The notes beneath the pieces are model-generated. The model was given only the letters and a program-made list of their open reading frames with translations, was not told where the DNA came from and searched no databases. Shown one piece after another: positions 51,529 through 61,170 of a stretch of 64,000 nucleotides of DNA. The stretch covers positions 62,001 through 126,000 of the forward strand of contig JAPYSU010000007.1 in NCBI GenBank assembly GCA_029936425.1, given 5' to 3'. The position numbers and the translations under genes were made by a program. The first letter of the stretch is position 1. Every line of letters begins with the position of its first letter. This DNA comes from Litorimonas sp. (GTDB lineage Bacteria; Pseudomonadota; Alphaproteobacteria; Caulobacterales; Maricaulaceae).

Positions 51529-53502
51529 ATGAAGTATTTCTTATTAACCACTGCCGCGGTCATGGCTTTGGGCGCCTGCCAGGGTCAGACAAGCACAGCC
51601 CCCTCTCAAGACTCAGTGACAGAAGAGAGCGCGGTCCCATCCGTTCCGGAGTTTTCGGCTGAAGCTTTCTTCGAAACGACAAGCTACGGCCTGCCCTCGA
51701 GTGCGGGCCTGGCGTTTAGTCCGACGAGCGGTGACTTGTTGATCACATCCGATGAGAGCGGCATTTTCAACGCTTATCGACTGAATACCGAAACGGGCGA
51801 GAAAACACAGCTGACTCAATCCACGACGAATCCGATTTCTGCTGTGAGCTGGTTTCCGGAAGACGATAAATTCCTCTACAGCTCTGACGGCGGCGGAGAC
51901 GAGCTCAACCATATTTACGTCGTGAATGAGGACGGCGCGGCGCAAGACCTGACCCCTGGGGAGAATGTAAAAGCCTCTTTTCTTGCCTGGGCAGGCGATA
52001 AAGAAAGCTTTTTCATTACAACCAATGAGCGGGATTCAAAAACCTTTGATATCTATGAATATCAAACGGACGATTATTCCCGCGAGAGGGTCTTCGAAAA
52101 TACCGACATGCAGATCGACGCCATCAGTTCAAATGGCCGATATATCGCGCTAGCCAAGAACCGCACCTCCGCAGATTCCGACATTTATCTGGTGGATTTA
52201 AACGCGGAAGACAGCTCACCTCAGCTGATTACCGAACATGAGGGAAATATTTCGTATTTCACCTATGACTTTACGCCCGACAATCAGAACTTGGTTTATG
52301 CCACAAATGAATTTGGCGAGTTCAATCAGGCTTGGCGTTATGACTTGGAAACCCAGGAAAAATCCGAGCTGATCTCCGCCGATTGGGACGTCTCTTATGT
52401 GTCCTATGCGCCGAGCGGACGATACCGCGTCAGCGGCATTAATGAAGACGGTTCAACGCAAGTCACAATCAGGGATTTGAAAGAGAAAAAAGACGTTAAA
52501 CTTAATGACCTGCCCGAAGGCAATGTAAACTCTGTCCGGTTCTCGCCGAATGAAGAGGAAATCGCCTTTATTATGAACGGGGACCGGGCGCCTTCCGATA
52601 TTCATGTAGCTTCACTCGCCACGGGAGACATCATAGGCCTGACGAACGCCCTGAATCCCGAAATTACGTCCGATATGTTGGTCGAGGGCAAAGTCGTTCG
52701 GTATGAAAGTTATGACCGCCTGGAAATTCCGGGTATTCTCTACAAGCCTCATGGCGCCAGCGCGGACGCGCCCGTTCCAGCCCTCATAATGGTTCATGGC
52801 GGTCCCGGCGGACAAAACCGGAAAGGCTATAACGCCACGGTTCAGCACCTCGTTAATAATGGCTACGCCGTCTATGCGATGAATAATCGCGGCAGCTCAG
52901 GCTACGGCAAAACCTTCTTTCATATGGATGATAAGAAACACGGAGACGTCGACCTGAAAGATGTCGTGGCCTCGAAAGACTTCATGGCGGAATATGATTG
53001 GGTCGATGGCGACCGTATTGGCATTATCGGGGGAAGCTATGGCGGTTATATGGTTGCCGCCGCCCTCGCCTTTGAGCCTGAAGAATTCGATGTTGGCATC
53101 AATATTTTCGGCGTCACAAATTGGGTCAGAACCCTGAAGTCTATCCCGCCTTGGTGGGAAAGCTTCCGCGAGCAACTTTACGATGAAATGGGCGATCCGG
53201 CGACAGATGAGGAGCGCCACCGCGCAATTTCGCCGCTCTTCCATGCTGAAAACATCAACAAACCGCTCTTGGTTGTACAGGGCGCCAATGACCCGCGTGT
53301 CCTACAGGTTGAGAGCGACGAACTGGTCGAAGCTGTTCGCCAGAACGATGTGCCGGTTGAATATATTATCTTTGAAGATGAGGGCCATGGCTTCCGGAAC
53401 AAATCCAACCGGATCGAAGCGTCAAATGCCTATGTCGAATTTCTCGATACCTATCTGGCAAACGCCCCAGCAAATGGCCAAACAGAGGAGTCTACTGAAT
53501 AA
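51529..53502 (+). CDS. S9 family prolyl oligopeptidase-like peptidase, lipoprotein
   Basis: 657 residues from ATG 51529, after GGGGAG; the upstream ATG at 51490 has no ribosome site. The signal peptide ends in the lipobox MALGAC. A seven-bladed-propeller-like region (TolB/WD-type repeats, about 50-390) is followed by the alpha/beta hydrolase domain. Its nucleophile is in GGSYGGYM (about 502), the acid in GANDPRV and the His in DEGHGF. It degrades short peptides, probably in the periplasm. It is divergent from HTH module 2. Confidence 0.93.
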   Translation: MKYFLLTTAAVMALGACQGQTSTAPSQDSVTEESAVPSVPEFSAEAFFETTSYGLPSSAGLAFSPTSGDLLITSDESGIFNAYRLNTETGEKTQLTQSTTNPISAVSWFPEDDKFLYSSDGGGDELNHIYVVNEDGAAQDLTPGENVKASFLAWAGDKESFFITTNERDSKTFDIYEYQTDDYSRERVFENTDMQIDAISSNGRYIALAKNRTSADSDIYLVDLNAEDSSPQLITEHEGNISYFTYDFTPDNQNLVYATNEFGEFNQAWRYDLETQEKSELISADWDVSYVSYAPSGRYRVSGINEDGSTQVTIRDLKEKKDVKLNDLPEGNVNSVRFSPNEEEIAFIMNGDRAPSDIHVASLATGDIIGLTNALNPEITSDMLVEGKVVRYESYDRLEIPGILYKPHGASADAPVPALIMVHGGPGGQNRKGYNATVQHLVNNGYAVYAMNNRGSSGYGKTFFHMDDKKHGDVDLKDVVASKDFMAEYDWVDGDRIGIIGGSYGGYMVAAALAFEPEEFDVGINIFGVTNWVRTLKSIPPWWESFREQLYDEMGDPATDEERHRAISPLFHAENINKPLLVVQGANDPRVLQVESDELVEAVRQNDVPVEYIIFEDEGHGFRNKSNRIEASNAYVEFLDTYLANAPANGQTEESTE

Positions 53503-53523
53503 AGTTAGAATATGGCGGCGCAG

Positions 53524-54975
53524 CTATCGGTTGCGCCGGCTATTTTCTCTCAGCGGTTCCATGCCCTGTTTACGGACCGTATTATCATACGGGTTCTCAT
53601 CCGCTTTGACATAGAGGCGGATGGGGATTCCCACCAGTCCAAAATCTTCCCGCAAGCCATTGATAAGATAACGCTTATAGCTCTCAGGGAGTTTTGTCGC
53701 TCTGGAGCATTTGAGGACGAAAGTCGGCGGCCGGGTCTTGGTCTGGCTGATATATTTCGGCTTGATCCGCTTCCCATTTACGGCAGGCGGCGGATGGCGC
53801 TGGACTTTCTCGCCAAGCCAATCATTGAGTTCTGAAGTTTTGACTTTGGCGGACCAGTCGATTTGAACACGCTCAATAGCCGGCAGAAGCCGATCCACAC
53901 TTTTACCGGTTAGCCCGGAAAACATGATAACCGGAACGCCTTTTAGCTGAGGGAGAAGGCGCGCCGCCTCCTCACGCAGATATTTCGCCATTTCGGATTT
54001 ATTTTCGACCAAATCCCATTTGGTGACGCCAATGACCAAAGCCCGGCCTTCGCGCTCGCAAAGGTCCGCGATTTGCAGGTCCTGCTTATCAAACGGTTTT
54101 TGCGCGTCCATAAGAAGGACCACAACCTGGGCAAATTTTATGGCGCGCAGACTGTCCTGAACTGACAGGCGCTCCAGGGTTTCCTGAACCTTCGCCTTTT
54201 TGCGCATACCCGCCGTATCATGAAACTGTACGCGGCGTCCCTGCCAGACAAAATCTATTGTTATGGAATCACGCGTGACGCCTGCTTCAGGCCCCGTAAG
54301 GAGGCGATCTTCACCGATCAGCGTATTGATCAATGTTGATTTACCCGCATTAGGCCGGCCTACAATGGCGATACGCACAGGCGCTTCGGATTCGTCGATA
54401 ACCTCTTCGGGGATCTCTAGTTTTACATCCCGCAGAGCCATCTCAATGGCGTCGTCCAGATCTACAAACCCGATATTATGTTCGGCGGCCACTTCTATCG
54501 GGTCACCCATGCCTAAAGAGTATCCTTCTGTGGCGCCGACATCCCCGGCGCGGCTTTCGCATTTATTAGCCACAAGGACGACAGGTTTACCGGACTTTCG
54601 AACAAATTGCGCGAAGGTCCGGTCTAGAGGCGTTACGCCTTCGCGGGCGTCATAAACGAAAAGACAGATATCCGCTTCCATCACGGCGGCTTCGGTCCGG
54701 GCGCGCATCCGCGCCTCTAACACATTGCCTTTAGCCGTCTCAAATCCGGCGGTATCCATCAGGGTGAGGTCGTGGCCGCGCATTTTGGACTTTGTTTCCC
54801 GCACGTCCCGCGTCACGCCCGGCGTGTCGTTCACAATGGCCAGAGCTTTCCCTGCCAAGCGATTGAATAAAGTGGATTTTCCAACGTTGGGACGGCCGAT
54901 AACGGCGATCTTTGCAGGTCGTTTTTGACCTACTTCTTCGTCTTCCCAATCATCATCTTTGGCGCGACGCACCAT
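53524..54975 (-). CDS. der: Ribosome assembly GTPase Der (EngA)
   Basis: A 483-residue protein with two tandem GTPase domains: GRPNVGKSTLFNRL (about 27-40), DTAGFE, NKCE; then GRPNAGKSTLINTL (about 207-220), DTAGMR, TKWD. A KH-like C-terminal domain follows. Der acts in 50S subunit maturation. An acidic/basic N-terminal extension of about 20 residues precedes the first domain. The order yfgM-like - bamB - der is the same as in E. coli, with 12 bases between bamB and der. Confidence 0.97.
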   Translation of the reverse strand: MVRRAKDDDWEDEEVGQKRPAKIAVIGRPNVGKSTLFNRLAGKALAIVNDTPGVTRDVRETKSKMRGHDLTLMDTAGFETAKGNVLEARMRARTEAAVMEADICLFVYDAREGVTPLDRTFAQFVRKSGKPVVLVANKCESRAGDVGATEGYSLGMGDPIEVAAEHNIGFVDLDDAIEMALRDVKLEIPEEVIDESEAPVRIAIVGRPNAGKSTLINTLIGEDRLLTGPEAGVTRDSITIDFVWQGRRVQFHDTAGMRKKAKVQETLERLSVQDSLRAIKFAQVVVLLMDAQKPFDKQDLQIADLCEREGRALVIGVTKWDLVENKSEMAKYLREEAARLLPQLKGVPVIMFSGLTGKSVDRLLPAIERVQIDWSAKVKTSELNDWLGEKVQRHPPPAVNGKRIKPKYISQTKTRPPTFVLKCSRATKLPESYKRYLINGLREDFGLVGIPIRLYVKADENPYDNTVRKQGMEPLRENSRRNR

Positions 54976-54987
54976 AACAGATCCTGA

Positions 54988-56451
54988 CTATCTCAGCGCG
55001 ATGAGCTTGGCGTCGTCGGTCACGACGTAAACTGTCTCATTGGCAATAACAGGCGAGACAAAAACGTCTCCCTTGACCTCTCCTGAACTCATAATGTTCC
55101 CGTTTTGAGGATTTAATGTCACAGTAGCGCCGCGTGACGAGGCCACAAATAGGCGTCCTCCGGCCATAATTGGTCCGGCCCAGACAATTCTGCTCTTCCG
55201 TTTCTTCGGATTTTTAAAAGCTTCCAATTGCTGAAGCCAAACAACTGTTCCGTCCAGTTTGGATAGACAAACAACCTGTCCTTCGGTCGTAACAGCATAG
55301 ACAAAATCCCCAACAATCAGAGGAATTCCGAGTGTCCCGGCTGGCTGACGCCAAATTCGTTGACCCGTTCGGAAGTCAAACGCGCTCATGACGCCGCTTT
55401 GCGCCGAAGCAATAACATAACCATCCGCAACCGCTGGCCCGGAAGAAATGTCATTCAAAGAGGCCAGAGGCGTCAAACGCGCGTTGGAACTCAGAGAATC
55501 CTGCCATAAGACGCCGCCATTTTCGACGCGCAATGCAACAAGCTCACCGGAGGAAAACGGCGCAAGGACAACATCATCCACCACAGCAGGCGCCGGAGAT
55601 GTCAACATACGGGCGCTTTCAATAATGCCTTGATAGGTCCAGAGAACCTCGCCCGTATTGGCATTAAAACCGAACAGCTCATTGTCATCAGTGATCGCAA
55701 AAACTCGTCCATTTTTGGCAACCGGCGCCGAATTCATCGGAACCCGGGCTTCATAAATCCACTTCTCCGCCCCCGTAGACGGATCAAGTGCCGCAATGAC
55801 GCCCAGTCCTGAGGTGACAAAAACCGTCCCCCCATCAAAGGTCACGCCGCCGCCAACACTTTCCTTGTCGACACCCGAATTGCTACGAAATAAGGAAAGC
55901 GGATCTTTAACGCGCTCAATAATCCCGGCGCGACCTTCACGTGTGCGTTCACGTTCGGTCACTTCCACCTCATATTCCCAAAGTGTGTCGCCGGAGGTTT
56001 CGCTCATGGCAACAACCTGATTGTCCCCGTCCATGGCGTATATGACACCATTGGCAATCACAGGAGATGCCAGAACCCGCGTTTTCCGCCCTGATCCTTT
56101 ACCAATGTCTTTGGACCAAATTCTGGATAAGGATCCGGAAGCCGCCGTATTTTGCACGACATGGGCCGCATTCCCTCCAACTTGGGGCCAATCTGTATTT
56201 ACATAGGCAGGCGGAAGCGTCACTTGATCCGGCGTAATAGATCCATCCACATCCAGGCTTTCGGAAAGCTCCAGGATAGATATACGCTCGGACTCACCGG
56301 CGACATCGCCCTGCTCGGCACGTCTTTCAGCCTCTGTCTTGTCAAAGGGGTTAATGGCATCCGTCACACTGGAAATTGTTGAGCAGCCGCTCAGCATGAG
56401 GGCTGTCAAAGCAATAGCCGACAGTTTCGTCCGAGCAGTCAATTGGCTCAC
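54988..56451 (-). CDS. bamB: Outer membrane assembly lipoprotein BamB
   Basis: A 487-residue protein with the lipobox LMLSGC and an eight-bladed PQQ-type propeller. Repeated Trp-docking units include GVIYAMDGDNQVVAMSETSG, TVFVTSGLGVIAALDPSTG and RLFVASSRGATVTLNPQNG in outline. About 100 residues before the propeller are longer than in E. coli BamB. It assists insertion of outer membrane proteins as part of the BAM complex. Its ATG overlaps the stop of the upstream TPR gene by four bases. Confidence 0.93.
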   Translation of the reverse strand: MSQLTARTKLSAIALTALMLSGCSTISSVTDAINPFDKTEAERRAEQGDVAGESERISILELSESLDVDGSITPDQVTLPPAYVNTDWPQVGGNAAHVVQNTAASGSLSRIWSKDIGKGSGRKTRVLASPVIANGVIYAMDGDNQVVAMSETSGDTLWEYEVEVTERERTREGRAGIIERVKDPLSLFRSNSGVDKESVGGGVTFDGGTVFVTSGLGVIAALDPSTGAEKWIYEARVPMNSAPVAKNGRVFAITDDNELFGFNANTGEVLWTYQGIIESARMLTSPAPAVVDDVVLAPFSSGELVALRVENGGVLWQDSLSSNARLTPLASLNDISSGPAVADGYVIASAQSGVMSAFDFRTGQRIWRQPAGTLGIPLIVGDFVYAVTTEGQVVCLSKLDGTVVWLQQLEAFKNPKKRKSRIVWAGPIMAGGRLFVASSRGATVTLNPQNGNIMSSGEVKGDVFVSPVIANETVYVVTDDAKLIALR

Positions 56452-57233
56452 AAGGTCTCTCCGGATTCAGTTTCGGTTTGAGTTTCGTCTGTCTGATTCT
56501 TTGGGGTCGGCTCCGCCGTCTCGTCCGGGCCTGTCATGTCCTCATCAGTCGTCTCTGTCACGGGCTCAGGGGCAATAGCTTCACTCTTCGGCGCCTCCGG
56601 CACCAAAGTCAAAAACTGCCCGGCGCGATCCGCTATAGAGGGCGGAACCCCTGGAATGCTGTTCAGATAGGTAAATTCCTGACGGGCCGTGTTCATATCG
56701 CCAGTTTGGTAAGCAGTAAATCCGGCTAGCTCTCGCGCCAAAAACTCATAGGGCGCATCTTTCGCAGCCAATGGGTCTAGCCGCGCTTGAACGTCCCCAT
56801 AAGCCCCTTGGTCAGCCAGGATATAAGCCGCCTTCAATTTGGCCAGATCGGCATGGCGGGGCATTTCAAATTCTTTCGCCGCCTGATCGTACAGCTCAAC
56901 AGCTCTGGCCTGATTGCCCTGCTCCACCTCAACACCCGCAGCCCGCATCAGCGAGAGCCCGGCATATCCTTTTGGAGCTCGCTCAGATAGCGCGAGAAAG
57001 GCGTTTACAGCTTGCTCTGATCTGCCTTCTGCGGCCAAGTCTGCAGCGCTCACATAGCTGGCGGACGCCGCACGGGCCACCCGATCATCACTGGATTTCC
57101 GCCATTCTAGAAAAGCTGTTCCGGCAATAATCAGAACGATGACGGCCGCGATGGCAGGCCCATATTTCTTGAGGAGTTTATTATAGTCATCCTTACGGAG
57201 TTCTTCCTCGACTTCATTGATAAAATCGACCAC
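56448..57233 (-). CDS. YfgM-like TPR_21 membrane protein
   Basis: A 261-residue protein. A cytoplasmic start (VDFINEVEEELRKDDYNKLLKKYGP) is followed by one membrane helix (about 26-44) and a periplasmic TPR-like helical region (about 50-210). The acidic Thr/Glu/Pro tail is disordered. YfgM in E. coli is an ancillary SecYEG/chaperone protein encoded upstream of bamB; the position here agrees. The 148 bases upstream hold only the start region and a distant 9-base inverted repeat. Confidence 0.88.
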   Translation of the reverse strand: MVDFINEVEEELRKDDYNKLLKKYGPAIAAVIVLIIAGTAFLEWRKSSDDRVARAASASYVSAADLAAEGRSEQAVNAFLALSERAPKGYAGLSLMRAAGVEVEQGNQARAVELYDQAAKEFEMPRHADLAKLKAAYILADQGAYGDVQARLDPLAAKDAPYEFLARELAGFTAYQTGDMNTARQEFTYLNSIPGVPPSIADRAGQFLTLVPEAPKSEAIAPEPVTETTDEDMTGPDETAEPTPKNQTDETQTETESGETL

Positions 57234-57381
57234 GGCGACCTGTTCTCTTGCTTACGCCGCGAGTCATCGCAGGCTTACTCTTAAAATCCGGCGGAACCTA
57301 TCGCTTCGCCCCGCCCGCCGCAACAGCAAAGGGCATTAACAGGGCGTAAGCTAATCCAGCCCAAAACCACGCTTTTAAAGA

Positions 57382-58200
57382 CTATTTTTTAAAGTGGTAA
57401 ACGTTTTCCGCCCGGGGGAAACTGCGGTCTTTCACATTCGCCGCATAATCAGACGCCGCTTTTTCCACGAGCGCTTTCTGATCCGCAAATTTGTGGACAA
57501 ATTTTGGCACGCGATCGAACAGGCCGAGCATATCCGGCGTCACCAGTATTTGGCCATCGCAATTTGCCGAAGCCCCAATACCTATCGTCGGGATCGAGAC
57601 GGACTCTGTTACTTTGTCAGCGATTTCCTTGGACACGCCTTCAACCACGACGGCAAAAGATCCCGCCTCAGCGGCGGATTTGGCATTTTCAACAATTTCG
57701 TTCGCTACAGACTCGCGGCGGCCGCGCGCGCGAAACCCTCCCAAAACGTGGTGGCTTTGCGGCCGAAGTCCGACATGGCTCATGACCGGAATGCCCCGCT
57801 CGACAAGATAGCGAATAGTTTCCGCCGCATAAGAGCCGCTCTCAATCTTGATCGCCTGGCATCCGGTCTCCATCATCATACGCGAGGCGTTTTGAAACGC
57901 CCGCTCCTTACCGTCTTCATAAGAGCCAAATGGCATGTCCACGACAACCAAAGCCTTTTGCGAGCCACGCATTACGGCCTGCCCGTGCAGGATCATCATT
58001 TCCATGGTGACGCCGACGGTGGAATTAAGACCATGAACGACCATGCCAACACTGTCGCCCACGAGAATCAGGTCGCAATGCTCGTCCAATATAGAAGCGG
58101 TTGGGGCATCATAAGCCGTCAGGCAAACAATAGGATCGCCGCCCTTTCGCGCCGAAATCTCCGGCGCGGTCATTCGTTTAACGTAGTTTTGTGCTGACAT
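57382..58200 (-). CDS. panB: 3-methyl-2-oxobutanoate hydroxymethyltransferase PanB
   Basis: 272 residues from ATG 58200 (MSAQNYVKRMTAPEI); a longer frame to 58353 would cover the divergent coq7 start. Conserved features are PIVCLTAYDAPTA, VGDSVGMVVHG (metal-binding Asp), KIESG and MSHVGLRPQ. It adds the hydroxymethyl group in pantothenate synthesis. No panC or panD is in the window. It is divergent from coq7 with about 39 bases between starts. Confidence 0.95.
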   Translation of the reverse strand: MSAQNYVKRMTAPEISARKGGDPIVCLTAYDAPTASILDEHCDLILVGDSVGMVVHGLNSTVGVTMEMMILHGQAVMRGSQKALVVVDMPFGSYEDGKERAFQNASRMMMETGCQAIKIESGSYAAETIRYLVERGIPVMSHVGLRPQSHHVLGGFRARGRRESVANEIVENAKSAAEAGSFAVVVEGVSKEIADKVTESVSIPTIGIGASANCDGQILVTPDMLGLFDRVPKFVHKFADQKALVEKAASDYAANVKDRSFPRAENVYHFKK

Positions 58201-58239
58201 ATCGGCATTTCCTATGGTTTGAGGGGAGTTATAAGTGTT

Positions 58240-58791
58240 ATGCAATTGAAAAACGAGGCAAAAATTTTGCGTCCCGCACAGACTAAAGCCGAAAAAATGA
58301 TCAAAGTTGATCACGCCGGAGAGAACGGCGCCGTAAACATCTATCGGGCTCAAACCCTTGTGGCGCGGCTCAGAGCCCCGAGCTTGGTAAAACGACTAAA
58401 GCACTTTCAGTCTCACGAAGAAGAACACAGACGTATCTTCGCAAAATACCTATCGGACAAGGGCATCAGGCGCTGTGTCAGTTATCACCTGAACGGCATA
58501 GGCGGATATGCGCTCGGTTTTATCACTGCTATCATTGGCCCTTCTGCTATTGCGGCGACAACTTATGCCGTTGAAAGTGTGGTTTTAGAGCATCTCAACC
58601 ATCAGATGGAATATCTTCAAGTCGAAAATCCTGATGCCTATAACGCCGTCTCATCCATATACCTTGATGAAAAGGAGCATCATGATGAGGCCAAACAGAG
58701 ATTGCAGGACGGGAACCGGGCCCTGACCCGCATTATGGTCTCAATCATAAAGACCTGCACAGAAGCGGTTATTCGTTTTGGAATGCGGTAA
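58240..58791 (+). CDS. coq7: Demethoxyubiquinone hydroxylase Coq7
   Basis: 183 residues from ATG 58240; an in-frame TTG at 58219 is less likely. It is a di-iron carboxylate protein with ligands in order: DHAGENGAVNIYR (Glu), SHEEEHRR (ExxH), YAVESVVLEHLNHQ (Glu) and YLDEKEHHDEA (ExxH). It performs the penultimate hydroxylation in ubiquinone synthesis at the inner membrane. Its stop abuts the stop of the converging acyl-CoA dehydrogenase gene. Confidence 0.95.
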   Translation: MQLKNEAKILRPAQTKAEKMIKVDHAGENGAVNIYRAQTLVARLRAPSLVKRLKHFQSHEEEHRRIFAKYLSDKGIRRCVSYHLNGIGGYALGFITAIIGPSAIAATTYAVESVVLEHLNHQMEYLQVENPDAYNAVSSIYLDEKEHHDEAKQRLQDGNRALTRIMVSIIKTCTEAVIRFGMR

Positions 58792-60561
58792 TTAGAGGTC
58801 TGCAAGCTGACTTTCGGGAAAATCAAAGACGGCAGACGCGCCGGCCTGAATTTGCCCTAGTAAGGCTTGCGCTTCCGGCATGATTGCCACAGCATGATAA
58901 CGGGCAAGACTTGCCATGGAGGCCGTTAGCTCATCGCCTGCCTTTGCCCCGTTCAAAACAGATTTGATCAGAAATGCCCCTGAAATGACGGAGGCGCAGA
59001 GATTTAAATAAGGCATAGCCACACTCAGGGCGTCCTTGTCATCAGCCTTTAAAAGCGCGTCCGTGGCAGCCGACATGTTCTCAATTCCCTCGGACAAAGC
59101 CTTCGCGCATGCACTCAATCCGAACTCATTTTCAGAAGAGGTTTCTTCTACAAGCGATTGAATTTGTTTAAGGTCTTCAATCAATGCCTTCATTGCCTCA
59201 CCGCCGTCGCGGCGGAGCTTCCGGCCGACAAGGTCGATCGCCTGAATACCGTTTGTGCCTTCATAAATCGGCGCAATACGGGCGTCACGGTAATGTTGGG
59301 CCGCCCCAGTTTCCTCGACAAAGCCCATCCCTCCATGCACCTGAATGCCAATAGAGGCTACTTGAACCCCTGTGTCTGAGCCATAAGATTTTATGATTGG
59401 CGTCAGGAGCGCTTCGCGAGCGTGAGCCGATTTTGCCGCCGTTTCGTCCTGACTGGCAGAGGCCAAATCTGACGCAGCCGCTGTCGCCATGGCGATAGCC
59501 CGGGCCCCCATCAGACGGGTCTTCATCTCCACAAGCATGCGGCGAACATCAGGATGGCCTAAAATTGGCTCTCCGGCTTCGCCCTCGATCGGAACCCCTT
59601 GAACGCGTTCATTCGCGTAATCCAGAGCAGCCTGATAGGCTCGCTCCCCAATGGCCACGCCTTGCACGCCCACAAAAAGCCGCGCTTCATTCATCATGGT
59701 GAACATACAGGCTAGCCCTCGGTTAACCTCGCCTACAAGCCAGCCAGTCGCCCCATCAAATTCCATTGTACAGGTTGGGGATCCGTGAATTCCCAGTTTA
59801 TGTTCCAGCCCTATTGGCTTGAATTTATTACGGTCTCCAAGCGTTCCATCCTCATTGACGAAGTATTTCGGACAGAGGAAGAGAGAGATGCCGCGTGAAC
59901 CTTCCGGAGAATCGGGCAAGCGCGCCAACACCAGATGGATGATATTCTCGGCGCAATCATGATCGCCCCATGTAATGTAAATTTTTTGACCGGAAATGGC
60001 ATAAGTCCCATCCCCATTATCGACCGCTTTGGTCCGAACCGGGCCGAGGTCTGACCCGGCCTGTGGTTCCGTCAGGCACATGGCGCCGCTCCACTCGCCG
60101 GTTACCATTTTTGACAAATAGATGTCCTGAAGCTCCGCAGAGGCATGCGCATTAATCGCTTTTGCCGCACTTGATGTCAGCATGGGACAGAGTCCGAATG
60201 ACATATTCGACGCGTAGATCATTTCATTGGTCGCCACGCTAACCACGCTTGGCAGGCCCATACCGCCAATTTCGACGGGTGTCGCCAAAGTCTGCCAACC
60301 CCCTTCGACAAAAGCCTTATAAGCTTCCTTGAAACCGGGCGAGGCGGTCACGTCATCCCCGTTGAGTTTTGCCGGATTTTGATCTCCGCCCCAATTCGTC
60401 GGCGCAATCACATCGCTGGAAAACGCCGCCGCCCCGGTCAGAACATCATTTATCAGGTCTTCTCCCGCTTCTTCGAATTGGGGCAGGCCTCTCAGGCGGT
60501 CCATGTCCACACTGTGATTCAGTAAGAACTGCATAGCTTTTTTAGGCGGATGAAATGTCAT
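58792..60561 (-). CDS. Acyl-CoA dehydrogenase (long, DmdC-like family)
   Basis: A 589-residue flavoenzyme, longer than the usual 380 residues because of extra N- and C-terminal regions. Motifs include GGMGLPSVVS, MCLTEPQAGSDLG and SGQKIYITWGDHD (flavin/substrate region), and QVHGGMGFVEETGAAQHYRDARI with IYEGTNGIQA holding the catalytic Glu region. This length class includes DmdC and FadE-like enzymes. The substrate is undetermined; it probably takes part in fatty acid or methylated-sulfur acyl-CoA oxidation. It is monocistronic here. Confidence 0.92.
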   Translation of the reverse strand: MTFHPPKKAMQFLLNHSVDMDRLRGLPQFEEAGEDLINDVLTGAAAFSSDVIAPTNWGGDQNPAKLNGDDVTASPGFKEAYKAFVEGGWQTLATPVEIGGMGLPSVVSVATNEMIYASNMSFGLCPMLTSSAAKAINAHASAELQDIYLSKMVTGEWSGAMCLTEPQAGSDLGPVRTKAVDNGDGTYAISGQKIYITWGDHDCAENIIHLVLARLPDSPEGSRGISLFLCPKYFVNEDGTLGDRNKFKPIGLEHKLGIHGSPTCTMEFDGATGWLVGEVNRGLACMFTMMNEARLFVGVQGVAIGERAYQAALDYANERVQGVPIEGEAGEPILGHPDVRRMLVEMKTRLMGARAIAMATAAASDLASASQDETAAKSAHAREALLTPIIKSYGSDTGVQVASIGIQVHGGMGFVEETGAAQHYRDARIAPIYEGTNGIQAIDLVGRKLRRDGGEAMKALIEDLKQIQSLVEETSSENEFGLSACAKALSEGIENMSAATDALLKADDKDALSVAMPYLNLCASVISGAFLIKSVLNGAKAGDELTASMASLARYHAVAIMPEAQALLGQIQAGASAVFDFPESQLADL

Positions 60562-60734
60562 AGGACCTCTGTTCTTTGAATTCCGCAGAATTTACTCATT
60601 GCCGAAATTTTATCTACTTCAGTCATGCCATATCGCAGCAAAGGCGATAAGAGGCGGTTTGTCACATTCACATATAGCGTTCATACGTTTTTGTTCCCCT
60701 CAGTGATCTTCAATTAATAAGGCAGGAAACAGTC

Positions 60735-61169
60735 ATGAAATCCAAGGTAAACGCCAAGGCATTTTTCTGGTCTGTCCTGTTTCCCTCTCTTTTGCTGACT
60801 GGTTGCGGCGGCGATAACAGCGCGCCTTCCTCGCCTGCGTCTCAAGCAGATTTAACGCCTCTGGAAAGAGGGCAAATCATCTTCAAGCGGTGTCAGGCCT
60901 GTCACACTTTAGGAGAGGGTGAACGACATCGCGTCGGGCCAAATCTCTACGGGTTTTACGGGGCCGTGGCCGGATCCAAAGGAGATTTCAATTATTCCAG
61001 AGCCATGACCCAGTCAGACATTGTCTGGACCGACGAAACCTTGGACGGTTATCTCACGCGTCCCAGTGATTACATGCCTGGAAACCGAATGAGCTTTATC
61101 GGACTGAAAAAGCAAGAGGATCGGGCCGCCGTTATTGAATATATGAAATCCAAAACCGGCGCCAACTGA
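60735..61169 (+). CDS. Class I cytochrome c, lipoprotein
   Basis: A 144-residue protein with a signal peptide and a lipobox (LLLTGCGG), then a cytochrome c domain with the haem site CQACH (about 54-58) and the Met ligand in PGNRMSFIGL (about 119). HRVGPNLYG is the usual loop after the first helix, as in cytochrome c2/c550. As a lipid-anchored carrier it would transfer electrons at the periplasmic face of the membrane. It converges on a beta-barrel protein gene one base away. Confidence 0.92.
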   Translation: MKSKVNAKAFFWSVLFPSLLLTGCGGDNSAPSSPASQADLTPLERGQIIFKRCQACHTLGEGERHRVGPNLYGFYGAVAGSKGDFNYSRAMTQSDIVWTDETLDGYLTRPSDYMPGNRMSFIGLKKQEDRAAVIEYMKSKTGAN

Positions 61170-61170
61170 G

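Noticed and set aside
57250..57351. Nine-base inverted repeat GCTTACGCC / GGCGTAAGC
   Set aside because: The arms are 84 bases apart with no supporting structure; it may be chance.
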